From the NCBI GenBank assembly GCA_012184525.1, contig WOFQ01000062.1, forward strand, positions 1 through 64,000: a DNA stretch of 64,000 nucleotides. Reading direction: 5' to 3'. The DNA comes from Xenoacremonium recifei (Eukaryota > Ascomycota > Sordariomycetes > Hypocreales > Nectriaceae). Of the stretch, positions 1-12,589 are shown piece by piece; the first letter of the stretch is position 1; every line of letters begins with the position of its first letter. The position numbers and the translations under genes were made by a program. The notes beneath the pieces were generated by a model. That model was given only the letters and a program-made list of their open reading frames with translations, was not told the origin of the DNA and made no database searches.

Positions 1-62
1 GGGGGGGTGTGGGGGGGGGGGGGGGGGGGGGGGCGGGGGGGGGGGGGGGGTGGGGGGGGGAG

Positions 63-107
<45 letters not shown>
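1..107. repeat. Poly-G tract at window start
   Basis: About 107 nt of almost uninterrupted G, with only a few T, C and A interruptions in the first 65 nt. It is not a telomeric TTAGGG-type array. It may be a contig-end assembly artefact (two-colour sequencing chemistry yields false poly-G) or a genuine G-tract that stopped assembly. Apparent glycine-rich ORFs across it are not real genes. Confidence 0.9.
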
Positions 108-109
<2 letters not shown>

Positions 110-3042
110 GCACCTGAGTCGTTGTTCCAGACAAGGCAAAAAGCAAGTATGGCAATCACGAAGCAAGAGGGTCCAGGGTAGTTGTCGACTTAATCCGTTC
201 CTTGATTCCAGAGGCATATGTACCAGGGAGAGTTTGTCGTAGTATTTGTTGAGATCCAGTGCGGCTCGCACAGCAATCGAATTAGATTGCGTTAGGCCAA
301 GGGCCCGGTTCACAGGTATCTGAACCCATTACTCCTCAAAAAAAGCAGAGCAACAAGAGGGAACAGAAATTCCAGTAGGTGCGGTGGTCCTCAAAAGCAA
401 GTCCTCAGTTGTCCAGGGAAGAGTGTTCGCGCCAGTTCCTATCCGGTGTTTTCCAGTCCGGTAGTACGAGAAAAGTCAAAGCCAGCCAGGTCCAGGTCCA
501 AGGAAAAAAGCTGCTGTATTTTTCTTCAATTTGCTGAGCGGGCGATACTTACTGCTTTCAGGCACAAGGCCACTTTGTAATAATCATTTGTTTTTCTCAT
601 GTCCGGCTCGGACAGAGAGATCCATGGTCCAGGCAAGATAGTCGTCCACGAAAAGAGAGTCCTGAGTCCTGGGGTCCTTTGGAAGCCTGGAGGCGGTCCG
701 GAGAGCAAGATGAAGTTGGCGAAGAGCAGACTGAATCAAGTGTACATAACTTTGCACACCAAATTGTGGCAAGTGACGAGAAAAACAATTGCAAGCCTCC
801 CAGGGAAGTGAGTAAAGGAAACAGTACCTGGATAGCGAGTGAACCTCGTCAACTGTGTTGTAACCTGGCATGGCGGCCGGCCGTGGCCCTGCAACGGCAA
901 CGGTCATTGTGTCCTCGGAGTGTGTAGAGCAGAGTAGGCGTTGATCCGGCAGAGCAACAGGGTAGTTGTCTGGCAAGTTCTGGCCTGTGGCAAAAGCTGA
1001 CGCTGTCGTGAAAGCGATGTTGTTGCGCGACAGGATGATCCTTGGGGTCTGGTCCTCCTGGAGTTGTAAAAGCGAGTACTGAAGGGGGAGGAAGGGGGAA
1101 GCAAGAAGAAAGGATGGGCTTAGGAAGCGCGGTCTTTGAAGGATCTGCGGGAGGCGAGAGTCGTTGGGCAGAAACTGGAGTTGGGTTGGGAGTTAAGGAA
1201 GTAGGAGGAGCATGTTGGGCAACGAGGGACCATGCGGGTTTTATCGTCCATCTGGACTGACCACCAGGAAGCGACATCTCCACCGCACACGTCGCAGTGC
1301 CAATGAGAGTACTGGCAAACGGCCGTCACACTGGCCGCAGGAGTGAGTTGGCGTTTGTGATTTTGTCGCGAATAGGGCCTGCGATGCAGGGATCCCCTCG
1401 AGGATTGATAACGACTGGTCAACTTCCCTGATTTTCGAGAGGGGTCTGGTGGGGAGCCGGCCGGCCAGTGTCCTATCAAGGCCGGGATGGGCGCGAAAGG
1501 GAGGGATGATGGCCGTCGGACAACGCATCGCTGCAGCAGGCCAACGCAAAAGCAAGTTGATGTGCGGAAAAAGGAGCGCGCCCCCGAAATTGCGCAGCGT
1601 TGCTCGTCATTTGCGGCCGACTCGTGCAGCGTTCGCATGGCCGGCAGTCGTGATGCTGGCGGTGATTCGGAGGGCCAGGACTGAGGCCTGCCCTGAGGCG
1701 CAGAAATGTCGGAGGGCCAGCGCAGCGCCGGGGGATGGATTGGCCAGCCGTTGCCGTTGTCTCTTGTCCCCCAGGGCTTCCGGTGTCTCATCGCTCACCG
1801 CCTCTTTGACCAGTGGCTTGAGGCCTTCCACCGGTTCCGTCTGGCGCGCGGTAGGCAGCATGAGGGCCGGCAAACAATCACAGGCCCGTCACACCTCTGC
1901 TCTGCGTCCACCTCGCGGCCGCTCTCAACCACTCAACGGCCCCCTCCCTGCAGCAGACTCTGCACTTCGTGACGACTTCGCGACCACCTGGTCTCTCTGT
2001 TGGGCCGGCTGCAGCGGCTGGTGAGCTGTGCGCTGGCCAAGTCAGCACGGGTGGATCGGCTGAGCAGAGACAATCGTCAGCGATTCGTCTCGCGAAGGAC
2101 CGCATGCAGGCGACGGCACACCGAGTCCTGCACCGGCCAGTCTGGATCCCCTTTCTTCTTCGAGCGCTGATCGACGACTGAGGTGCTGCCAGCTGGCGGA
2201 CGAGCGGGGTATGTCTTGGTCCTGTTGGCTGCGTGTTCTGCGTGAGACGACGGTGTTGCGCTCGTCATGCCGATCGCCAGCGAATTGGCTCGACGCTGAC
2301 GGCCCACGGACCTTCTGCAAAGACTCTCAAAGTGCTGCATCTCCCCATCCGCGGGATGACGCCAAGAAGCAACGTGAGGTGAGGTCGACGTCAGGAAGCA
2401 TTATCACATCGAGGTGATAGCTGTGATGATGCCTGAGGTTCATTTTGGCAGTGGAGGACGGAAGGAAGGAATGCTCCAGCTTTCATCGCGTCGGCTCGCT
2501 CCACGTGATGCTCGGGCGGCTCTTCCCGCTCCTAGAGGCCGTCTGAAGCCGAACTCTATTCTCCTCCATACCACGTGAGCGTATCTGGAGGAGACAGACG
2601 GTGCGGATGCTTTCACACAGAACGGAACCTTACCGTTGTATGCAGTGACTCTGTGATCTGAGTCACAACTCATGAAGTCTCTCCTGCAGGCTGTGCTACG
2701 TGTTGCTGCTTTGCTGTCGTGAGATGCGTGGCTATGACGCCTCACAGCTTCTTCGCCTTGCATCACAAAGCTTCTTCTTGCTTCGGCCAGATTTGTCAGA
2801 CTCATGCCATTGCACTTTAGTCAATGTGATATCGACCTCAGAGGTGCAGGTCTAGATTCAACTCGACAATGGAAGAGACCAACACATCACCAAAAGGACT
2901 ACCCAACGGAAACCACCTCAACCACCTCAATCGCCTTGGCCACCTCAGCCACCTCAAAGTTGAGGACGCCAGCGGAATTCCAACGGTCCAGCGGGTCATT
3001 CTAGAATTTCGGGATTTATTCATTGTCATGTGCTGGTTCGCG
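108..3042. other. Gene-poor region, no convincing gene
   Basis: No ORF or splice model here gives a recognisable protein. The first 530 nt carry nine copies of TCCAG on the plus strand (126-632). A minus-strand ORF (1120-1791) contains a CDVCGG and a PRCPTC pair that could bind zinc, but no start or exon structure supports it. A short imperfect array of CACCTCA-like units lies near 2905-2958. The last few hundred bases are 3' flank of the regulator that follows. Confidence 0.6.
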
Positions 3043-4944
3043 TCAGTCTTCGTCCATAATCTCTATCACTGATGGGTCTATCGTGTTGTCGCCATACATC
3101 GCCCCTAACACCACCGCCTCATTCCACATCTCCTCCAGTCCCCGCTCTATCTCTTCGTCTATACTTCCCACGACCTCAGCTAGGACCGTCCTAGCCGAGT
3201 ACCAACTCTGGATCCCGAGGACTCGACTCACGAGCCTCATCTTGTCGTTGTATACCCCTCGCCACCTTGCCAGTTGTCTATCCTCCACCACGTTTGTCGC
3301 CCTTCCAGTCCTAGCAACCGCCGCCCCAAACATGACAAACCAGAGCCACAGTGGCTGGCTCCATGTGCTCGTCCTAAGGTTTTCTTCGCCCGTATTGACG
3401 TCGTCGATGAGTTGTTCCAGGAGCCAGTCTATTAGCGTCACGTCGAGGTATCGGTGTCCAAGCTCGGAGCATAAGTAGAAGAAAGTCGCGATGAAGCTTG
3501 TACGGCTGCTCTTAGGGTCGCCGTTGAGGATTCTTGGGACGGGTTGATCGGGGTTGAATCCTCGCGATATCTCGTAGTTGATGTTAAGGTTTCTGGTGTG
3601 ATTCTGCCATAGACGAGCCGCTGCTGTCTCCTGGTCTTCCCACCAACCATATCTTGGAGCTTCGCGCGGCGGCAGTGCTGTGATATCCCATATCGATGCA
3701 AAGAGTAATGCCATGAATGTTGGTTGATAGTCCGGTACGTTTGCCAGCTGAGGCGTCCTCCCTGTTCGTAGTCCGTTGCCAACCCTGCTTAGGCATGTCA
3801 GTCAAATTCTTGCACACAAGATAGGTGTCGGGCGGCGACTCGCATTTTCAACATCCTTTGTGGCAATGTAGGTGCTTGGTCAGCTCTGTTCCATTCGCGA
3901 ATGGCCGACTGTATCCCTCTTAGATGTTGAGAAGATGCATCCAACTCTCCCACGGCGCCCTTGTCGGTCAGTTCTCGTCTTCATATAGTCATGTCAAAGC
4001 CGAGAGGATAAGACTCCTACCTCTGTCAGGGCCAGTGCCGATATGGCCAACATTGTATCTCCGCTCTGGACCGTTGCGGGGTTCTGTATTTGTTCTCGGG
4101 CAAATTGATACGTTGCCGCCTTGTGATATAGGAACGGGATTCTGACGCTATCCATAGAGCCGGTGACCCACGCCCACTGACAGGCAGACAGCATCAGACA
4201 CATGTGCATATATCCGGGGTTCTCAAATGCTTTCTGGATTCTGCCGAGTCGTCAGTGGCCAAATCCCAGCACCTCGAGGCTACCACGTTGCCGGCGTGGC
4301 GCCCCCGCCTCGGCTGTCAAAGGGGTGACTAACGCTGGTGACTCCAACTCCCGAACCACGGGACTTTGTCCCCAGACGGCAAACTGCGAAACTTTAACCA
4401 GACTGTCAGTCTTCTTTCAAATAGCTGGTCTGGCGCTTTTGGGAGGCCCATACAGTGGCGAAGTAATCGTTTAGATGGTTCCGGAAGTGCGTCAAAGGAA
4501 CCGCCCACGTAGTCGTTCAGGGGGTTGGCTTGGCTCGGATCTGGCTGGGGAATTGCCATCTGAAGCTGAAAATTGCTGCTGCTGCTGCTGCCCTCGCTAA
4601 CGCTCGAGGGACCTGCGTCATTGGAGGGTAGTGCTTGGTCGGAGAACGGGTAGATGCATTCGCTCCCCGTCTGGAGGCAGTTCGTGCTTGTCGCCAATCA
4701 AAGTCAGTCGATGCCACACAGCCCTACACGGCAGAGATGCATGTCTCGTCTCCCCAGTAGATAGTTCGGGAACCAGAGCCTCGGGACGAGGCACGATATG
4801 TGGTTCATAAACGGTAGCTCAAAAGGGAGATACGTACCAGAGGGGCTTCTGCTCGTCACATCGGACATGCCGTCTCTTGCAAGTCGAGCAGCCGTTCTTG
4901 CTTCGACGATGGAATTTTCTCTTGCGCTCTTTTGGGGGAGCCAT
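3043..4944 (-). CDS. Zn2Cys6 fungal transcription factor
   Basis: Putative nuclear DNA-binding regulator. Exon 1 (4944-4838) begins with MAPPKERKRKFHRRSKNG and enters the zinc cluster; splicing TG|GTACGT to 4686 restores a perfect CX2CX6CX6CX2CX6C cluster (CSTC, RRHVRC, PLC, TNC, SEC). A Ser-rich linker follows. A second block (4240-4021, with MHMCLMLSACQWAWVTG and FLYHKAATYQFAREQI) and the C-terminal exon (3784-3043) resemble the helical fungal-specific factor domain (PF11951 type). Best consistent model: exons 4944-4838, 4686-4509, 4383-4334, 4240-4021, 3959-3844, 3784-3043, about 470 residues. The second exon's 3' end is uncertain, since a donor at 4453 also exists but breaks the frame. 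The last intron appears to be GC-AG. Target genes cannot be inferred. Confidence 0.8.
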
Positions 4945-7900
4945 TCTTGCCTCGTGTGTGGCCTAATGTCTCACATGCTCTCGTCCCTCGTCTATCGTCA
5001 ACTTCCACCGTCTCTGGCCTGGGGGGGCAGACGGTGGGAAATATCCCCAAGGGAGGCAAGATTCCAGTGAGGCAAAGTCTCAGACGGTCAGCCATCGAGA
5101 GGCAACTCGTATTAGCTGCCGGGGCTTTGCCCGCTCCCATGGAATTAAGATGGCGGGATCCCCCCCAAATAGAAGTCGTAGAGCAAATTCGTTTCCTAGA
5201 CGAAAGGTGCAGGTTTGACATCCAATCAAAAATCAGTGATGCCTTTGGCCCCATGACTCGGCTAGCCTTGATGGCGGGTCCTTCACCCCAGGCCGTTGGG
5301 TCCTTTGGAGGTTTATCGATTCTGGTTGTCTTTCGTCTTTCGACAACGACCAGATGCCGTTATGGGAGGCCATCTGCTGTGGGAATAGTCGAGAACCACA
5401 TACGTCATTCATGTAGGCTGGCCTTAACACCGAGACGGAGCCTCACCCTCAGCGGGCTGACAGGGGCGTAGGGCTGGGCTTGTCATCTTGGTGCGGCCGC
5501 CAAACTCGGTCGGCCCATGTCGAAAGACATTCCAGCCGGGACTCTTTCGGCGATGTCACATAACCACGGCGAGGTAGAGCAACGAGTCTGGGTGGTCCGG
5601 GGGGGTTCTGATTGCAAATCCATGGCCGCTAATGACTATTTCGAGGGCCTCGGGGGCGTCTAGACCCAATCTAGACGCAACCGCAACCCCGGGGCCTCGC
5701 CGAGAGTGCCTCTCAACCCTATTCCGGGACGGCCTTGAAGTCGAGACGGAGGCCCGGGGGTGTGGATGGCTCCACCCGGGAGTTCGATGGAAGAGAGATC
5801 TTTCATGGCTGTGGGGTTGACGGTTTATTTCGAGCCACGGCGTCGGGACATAAGCAGGGGGGCTGCATAACGGACGATGGTAGCTCGTGTTTTGCCGTCC
5901 TGTGGCCACGTGAAATCGAGCGGTTACCGAATCAAGAAAACGGTAGTCTGGTCTCGTCGATTGTTGCGACGCTCTGGTGAAGCACCTTAACCGTATCAGG
6001 ACAACGGTGACCTGGTTATCTCATCGGAGGCATATCGTGGGGGGTGCCGTGGCGTCGTGGCTGAATATCGCCTCGCGCGCCGATGCTACTTCATTGAAGG
6101 TTCGGGCCAGAAAGTGCAACGTTTGGTTTCTCATTTGATAAGTCATGTCAGCATTGAGATTACTGATCACAGAGCGGTATTTGCATCAAGGCCCATGCCG
6201 TGATCTGATTGGCGAGGTTAAGATGATGCTCGGCGCCCCGTCACGGGCTTTGAACCACCATCTCGGTGTTAAAGGCCATCAGACAGTCGATGTCATCAAA
6301 GAGCCACGGTCGCTCCAAATTTAGCAGAAAAGACGAGACAGGTCACCATTCCGAAGTCTGAGCCCGGCGAGGCAAAAGTAAGCGTCTCATCGGTCATTCA
6401 ACGAAGGTCGGAACTGAGAGGGGATACGTTGAATTGGATCTATGCCAAGGTCAGTTCGTCCGTCCTGCGGTTGACCGGGCCTCTGAGTCGTGGTCATGTG
6501 CTCAAGCCGGACAAGATTCCACCCCTTTCCCAAGTCAAGGTAAGGGAAAACCGCGTCTTATGTTTGAGGTGGTTGGCGGTGGTTTTGGGGTGGTTTTGAG
6601 GTGTTCGAGGTGTGCTGATCAGGCGCTGACGCAGATGCAGATGCGAGTCAACTTCACCCAGACAGAACTACGTGCGTGGGCTCGTGATCGGTCACATGCA
6701 TTGGTTACAGGTAAGATAGGATGCTCCTTCCCATCACAGGCTCATCCAGCACCTACCAAACTCAACCTTGAAGGCATCTGGCAGGAGCCGGCCTCGCGGT
6801 TGCCGTTGATCGTTTCCGGATTATCGAGGGCTGTCCAACGTCGACCCAATCCCACCTCAGCTCTTCTCTCTCTTACTCCAACACGCCCGATTGTTGGCAT
6901 CAGCCTCCCGGTAGATTGTTGACGTGGACGACAATCCTTCGAAGCAAGGGAGCATCCAGTGGACGAGAAATCCCGAGCTGGCGAAGCCTCCCGGCTTGTT
7001 TGCTTCTTTGCTTCCAGCCAACAATGCCGCCCGCTTCTGTGCATGCGTGCAGGTTGCTGCACAGTGCAAGACGACGATAGGTCCAGAACGCTCTCAGTGG
7101 AGCAGTTTTGCTTCTGCGACAATCCAATTCCTGCACGCTCTTTGTGTGTGCTGGCAGCTGCCGTACAGTTGGGAGCACAGTGCCTCGAACAGGGACGGGA
7201 CGTGAGGTGAGGTGAGGTAAAGTGAGACTTTCCGCTGAGCAGCCCTACATACAGCAATGGAACGCTCTCGGGCGAGAAGCAGAGAGGTGGTTGCGGAGGT
7301 GGCTGTCTGCATCAGCGTCAGGCCATTGTGCCCCCATCTGTTTATGTGTGAACTCAAGCTCAAGCTCTCGATAGGTCTATCTCTGCCCCAGATTCGAGGA
7401 CGCATCCTCGGCTGCCTTTGTCGGGGTTACAGAAGCCTCCCGATGACGCCCATTAGGGTCCAGTCGCCACTCGCCGGCCCTGGGTCTGGCTGATGGTGTG
7501 CTGGGCGGGCGGGTGTGCTGGTGAGCTGGTGCGCCGATGCGCCCAAGGTGGGCATCAACGATCCATCTGGGGCAGACGGTTGGGTTGGGTTCTGTCTTAG
7601 CTGTCCCGCCCAACAAGCCTCTTGATGCCCGACCTGGCATTGCAGTGCTCCATTGACCGCTTCTCAATGTTCCAGGTAGTCCCCTGCTCTAATCATCTCA
7701 CCTGAGACCTGACGGCCAGCGCGCGACTTGGGCAACAATTGCTTGAGCCCAATCGATGCCCAGGGAAATTCGCTCGTTCGGTCCAAAGCCCGTGGTGCAG
7801 CTGCCGCCCTGTCGAAGAAGGCGAGCAGAGTGACAACATCTGGGGTAGACCCGGGACACCTCACAAAGCCTCGTTGCATCCTCCTCGGCTACGGGTCACT

Positions 7901-8867
7901 GTTACAAGTCCCGCAGAGCCAGCCAGCAAGCAAGCCGCACGCAAACACGCAACGGATTACACGCCCTCTCGGTCAATCATCAATTGCACCGGGCCCTGGC
8001 ACGAGATCTAGGCGCGCCCAATGGCTGGGGATCCCGCGCTTGATTGCGTTGCTAGTAGCCGGACGCCGTTGCAATCCGGCCACCTGGATCTTTAGGGAAA
8101 ATCCGCTGCAAATCTTGCCAGAAAAAAGTTGGTGTTTTGCTTCCTTGCTGGTCCCTGTCAACTGCTCCGCTGCTAGCGAACGGAGCATCGTTCATTGCCA
8201 TCGCTGGCAGGGTCCCGACAGCTTGACGTGCATTCTCTCTCCTTCCCTTGATGTCGGGGGGCGCTCACGAACGAACATAAATCGCCTCTATTCCGAGCTT
8301 CATGACCCCAGGTCGTCTCCCGCGTCAAGCACAAATCAGCCCCCCTCCGCCCTCTCCTGGCCCTGGCGACTGGTTCGCTCGCTGAACCCCTACAGCTCCC
8401 CGAGGTTCTTGCATTGTATTGTTCGCACGGTACTGTACTGGTGCATCTCCTCCCGCCCTCACGAAAATACTCGTGCTGCACACTCCTCCCGCTGGAAGTT
8501 GGTCGCTCGTCGCTTGTTGCGGACTGGCCACCTGGTCCCGGGTCACCGTCACACCGCCTTCAGCAATCGACGGCACCTCCCCAAGGTCCCCAGGACATTC
8601 ATCCCCATCGCCATCTCAGGAAACCCCAGTCACCGTGGATTCCCCGGAGTGCTTAACTAAACCCGCCTTTGGAAGATCTGAGGATCGCAGGCCCTGGACC
8701 CTTCCCTCAAGTGTGCAAGCTGCCTTTCGGATTAAGTCTTTTTTTGGAGTCCTGAACCCCGATCTCGTACCTGAGTTCCGTTCCTCTGTGGATTCCTTCG
8801 CTATTTTTCCCTTAAACAGCCGCAAGTCGCCTCGCGTCTCTCTTCCCGCCTCGCTTCAAGGGTTCCC
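4945..8867. other. 3.9 kb intergenic region between divergent genes
   Basis: This separates the minus-strand Zn2Cys6 gene from the plus-strand gene at 8868. ORFs are present but none gives a recognisable protein, and no splice model linked them. The last 1.3 kb before 8868 is GC/CT-rich with many short ORFs and looks like promoter plus a long 5' leader. A GGTGA-rich patch lies at 7203-7224. Confidence 0.6.
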
Positions 8868-10041
8868 ATGATGAGCCACAAAGACATGGCGCAACCGGAC
8901 TTTGCCTACAGGACTACGGCTGTCTCGAGCAGTCCCTGGAACACTACTCCAAGGTAGATCCCCATCATTGACTGCGTTCTCGTAGCGCGGCCGAGCGTTT
9001 TGAATGATGACTGATGTGGTCTGGCAGCTCCTACGCCGATTCCCAGCATGGAGGTTTTGATAGCGTCTTCTATCCGACGCCGAGGTAAGACTATCGCCAC
9101 CACCAGTCGATTGCTCAGGTCGCTAAATAACATGAAGCGTTGCTAGTGTCAATTACTCGACCAGCTCCTACAACCTGGCCACAGGCATGTCTCCGGCAGC
9201 CGGCGCACATCTGTCCAGAGCCGAGTCGGCGTACCCTGCTGCCACCGCAGCCTACGGCGCTCGACCGGCGTCGGGCTCATTCAGCGCTGCCGTAGGCCAC
9301 GGGTCGTATAAGAACAGTCACGCTCAAGCTTGGGACACTCAGGAAAGATACTCGCCGACGGACTCGGTGGATGATATCATTGCATCGCCAAACCTCTCGG
9401 ACTATTCCCTGGAAAATGGGATTGACGCCGCCACGTCGGGAGGTGGAGGGAAGAAGGCAAGCGGAAAGGGCCGATCGCTGCGCCGACCGTCGAACCGCGA
9501 TGAGTTCGACGGGCCTCATCAGTTCCTACAACGCCCACCACCCGACGTGATTGCGATGCAAGAGAGGGAGCTACCGCATCTCCCGACCAACCTCCACGTC
9601 CAAGAACAGGACAGCGTCCTGAGCCAGGTCAACGATCGGCTCTCCCAGTGCGCCTTCGACTTCGTGGCCAAGTACCAGTTCCCAATTCCGTTGACACAAG
9701 ACATGAGGCCGGTCGAACGCCCTCAAGACCGGGAGTGGACTGAATGGGTCTACCTCCTGAAGCGACTGGCAACAAAGCGACGCATCCCCGCTCGTGTGCT
9801 CTACAATGGGCAGATCAAGCAGTTTGTCACGATCCTCGAGAACTCGCTCGAGATGAGGCATGCTGCCAAACATCAGAGCCGCCCTCTCAAGGACGACCGC
9901 AACATCCTCCAGCTCATCTCGGCTGGCATTCAGGTAGCCAAGATCCTGAAGGATGCATCGGCCATGGATTATCTGGACCGATTATACGTTTCAACTGAGA
10001 AGCAGATCCAGGAGCGATCTGTTTCACGATTTCGGGCGTGA
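8868..10041 (+). CDS. Conserved fungal protein of unknown function
   Basis: Three exons: 8868-8953, 9028-9084 and 9147-10041, with GTAGAT...GGCAG and GTAAGA...GCTAG introns; 345 residues. The first ATG (MMSHKDMAQPDF) was chosen because the reading frame only continues cleanly from it. The N-terminal half is Ser/Ala/Tyr-rich and probably disordered, ending in a basic KKASGKGRSLRRPSNR patch. The C-terminal half (about residues 180-330) is a dense helical region with motifs such as SQCAFDFVAKYQFPIP, EWTEWVYLLKRLATKRRIP and VLYNGQIKQFVTILENSLE. This block looks strongly conserved from general experience of ascomycete proteomes, but I cannot name a family or function. No signal peptide or membrane segment is visible. 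Confidence 0.85.
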
Positions 10042-11987
10042 TATAATCACCACTGCCCCGCCACGATTCAGTCAGTCATGAATGACTACCACGTTTTATC
10101 CAAGCTCAACAGCCGGTGACGACTACGGCAGAGCAGGAACAGGGAGAATGACGACATTGGAGTTGAGACAGAGCACTCTCGGGCTGCTCTTCTCTTGTCT
10201 ATGATCCCAAAATGATAATGTTTTTCTTAGTGAGCGAGCTCTTTGTTTGCTGGCGGGTCGGCTAGCGCTTCTATATGACGGCTGGTTCGTTAGGGATCAG
10301 TCATGACGGGGACGGAAAGGGTATCAGTTCCGAGCTTTTCAGGAGTTGTGTGCTATGTTTTCTTCTCCTTTTGTTGTTTTCACCCATTTCCCCTGACCTT
10401 TGGAGGCGAGGAGTTGGGGTATGGGTGATCTCGTTCGTTGGACGCATTGCTTTATAAAAAAAAAAAAAGTCTGCCCGCTACATGTACGAAAGCCTGAAAC
10501 TTCTCAATAGAGGATGCTCGGATTGGTCACATTTGCTGCTGTACTCCCCTGGGTATCTGGGAGCAACGTTGACACAGCATTGGGTGGGCGGTGGCCCGGC
10601 CGCGGCGTTGGGACGAGACGAGGCTTTCATCCCATGATGGATGGACGCATTGGGCACAAGGAACAGAACGGAAGGGGGGGTTTTCCAGGGATCCACGATA
10701 AGAAGATCCCTCGCCGGGTGGACGACTTTATATGGCTTGATTCAAGGAGGGATAGTGCTTGGCGAGGGCGGCCTCGGCAGTTAATGTTTAGAGAGGGCCG
10801 GCCCCTTGAGGGCAATCATGGTTCGGAGGAGATACTACAGAACGGATATGAGTTTCGGAATAGCTAGAGCGACAAGATTGGACCAGTCACAAATGAGACT
10901 ATGATTTGATGCCCGCCTTGAGTACTTCTAGTTGTGAGTGGTATAAGAGGTGGCTTGGGGTGGATCAGAAGGGATCAGGTGTAAATGCCCGAATTTATCT
11001 ATACATATTAATACGGAGTATACAGAGTACGGAGCAGAAAGGATAGCAAGACACTAGGGAAAAGAGAACCAAGAAAAAATAGAGACAGGCGAATAATTGT
11101 CCTAATCTGCATTTAGCAACTCGGTGTAGGATGTAGATTGGGGGTTCTCTCAGAACCCAATCAACGATTCTAGGGTAAGATGGGAGGAGTCTGGACTCTG
11201 GAACCGCCACCGACGTTGGGCAACATGGAATGCATCCGGGCCTGCCTATCGCAGCGCGCGGCTATTGAATCAGGCACACACCGACACTGCAACGTGATCT
11301 CAGCCGCCAGCTGTCACGAAAACGAGAGCTGCTGCGCAACCGCACCGGCGCGTTGACTGGCGGACAGCCACATGATGATGACTAGAATCTCAATGCGCTG
11401 CAGGCCAGAACCAGAAAGGGCAGGGCGGAACGTGACTGAACCCTGAACCTGAGCGACTGGCGGAAAGCCTGACTGACCGAGCCTTCCATCATTGGCAGGG
11501 CCATGTGCAGAAATGACTGGCTGGCGGGGGAAGGAGCCTTGGTCGGTGTTCCGAAGCGGTTTAGCGGGGGAGAGAGCTGAGGCGACGACGAGCTCAGAAC
11601 GTCGACCGAGCTGGCAAGTTTTCTGCCTCTTGACTTGATTCATAAGGGGGATGATTATCTGTCTGTCTGGAACGCGCGAGCGAGCGAGCGTGCTGTAAAA
11701 CGATTTACCCTTTGTTGCGATTCGACGTGGCCGCGCCGACCTGGATTGCGATACTTCGACAAGCGACGACGGCGAATGCGACGGCGATGCGATTCTCTGT
11801 ATAAACCAGCTATAAGTCGCATGATCAGCCTCGAACCCTGAAACACCAGCCGACGGGATCCCGATTGTCGATGATTCAATCTCGGATTGTTATATAAATA
11901 CTGGCCTCATTCGTCTAAATTGCTACCTTTGTCCCGCCGACCTCTCCTCCCACTGGTTCGACTTATTCGCCAAGATCTATCACCACC
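10042..11987. other. Intergenic: 3' flank and promoter
   Basis: No convincing gene. It begins with the probable 3' UTR of the upstream gene, with an A-run near 10456-10467. A 117-codon plus ORF (10514-10867) with a signal-peptide-like start is noted among the findings but lacks support. The last 300 bp hold the promoter of the next gene. Confidence 0.55.
11891..11900 (+). promoter_or_regulatory. TATA-box-like element
   Basis: TATATAAATA lies about 90 bp upstream of the ATG at 11988, with a pyrimidine-rich leader between them. That is a reasonable position for a core promoter element of the poly-Q Zn2Cys6 gene. Confidence 0.5.
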
Positions 11988-12535
11988 ATGGCCTCTCTCT
12001 CTTCTCGACCAGCTTCATCGCCCTACGACTTCGAGTCTCCCGGCGAGACCGACGAGTCATGGCAGTACATAACCTACTCGAACGGCAACTCCGCCCCCTC
12101 CTCTATCGGGTTTCTCCCCAGCCCAGCCAGCGGTAGTCTCAACGGCTTCGCCATTGTTGGCCGGGTTCCTACCAACCACTCGCCGTCTCCATCCGCTTTG
12201 TCGGCACCGTCACCTTTACTACTGGGCGAGATGGACCAGGCGGGATACTATCCGGGGACCTCATTCCAATCCCAACCTCAGCCCCAAGCCCAGATGGACC
12301 AGACACCCGCGGACATGTTTGCGGCGGCGACGGCAGACGGAACTTTCGGCCAGACGCAGGACTTTCTGACACCGCAACAATACCTCTTCCCGCAGCAGGA
12401 GCTCCCCGAATTCTCTCAACAGCAACTTGATGGTACGTAGAAGGTACCGATACGGGGACGAACGAAAGAATCATACTAACCCATACCTACAGAGATGATG
12501 AACTCCATATCCAGCGAGCTCTTTGTCATGGAACA

Positions 12536-12589
<54 letters not shown>

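Noticed and set aside
9..242. Gly-rich 77-codon ORF across the poly-G tract
   Set aside because: Product of the G homopolymer; no gene-like features beyond it.
7728..8660. 310-codon plus ORF upstream of the 8868 gene
   Set aside because: Low-complexity Ser/Pro/Arg composition, no motif, lies in a leader-like region with several overlapping ORFs.
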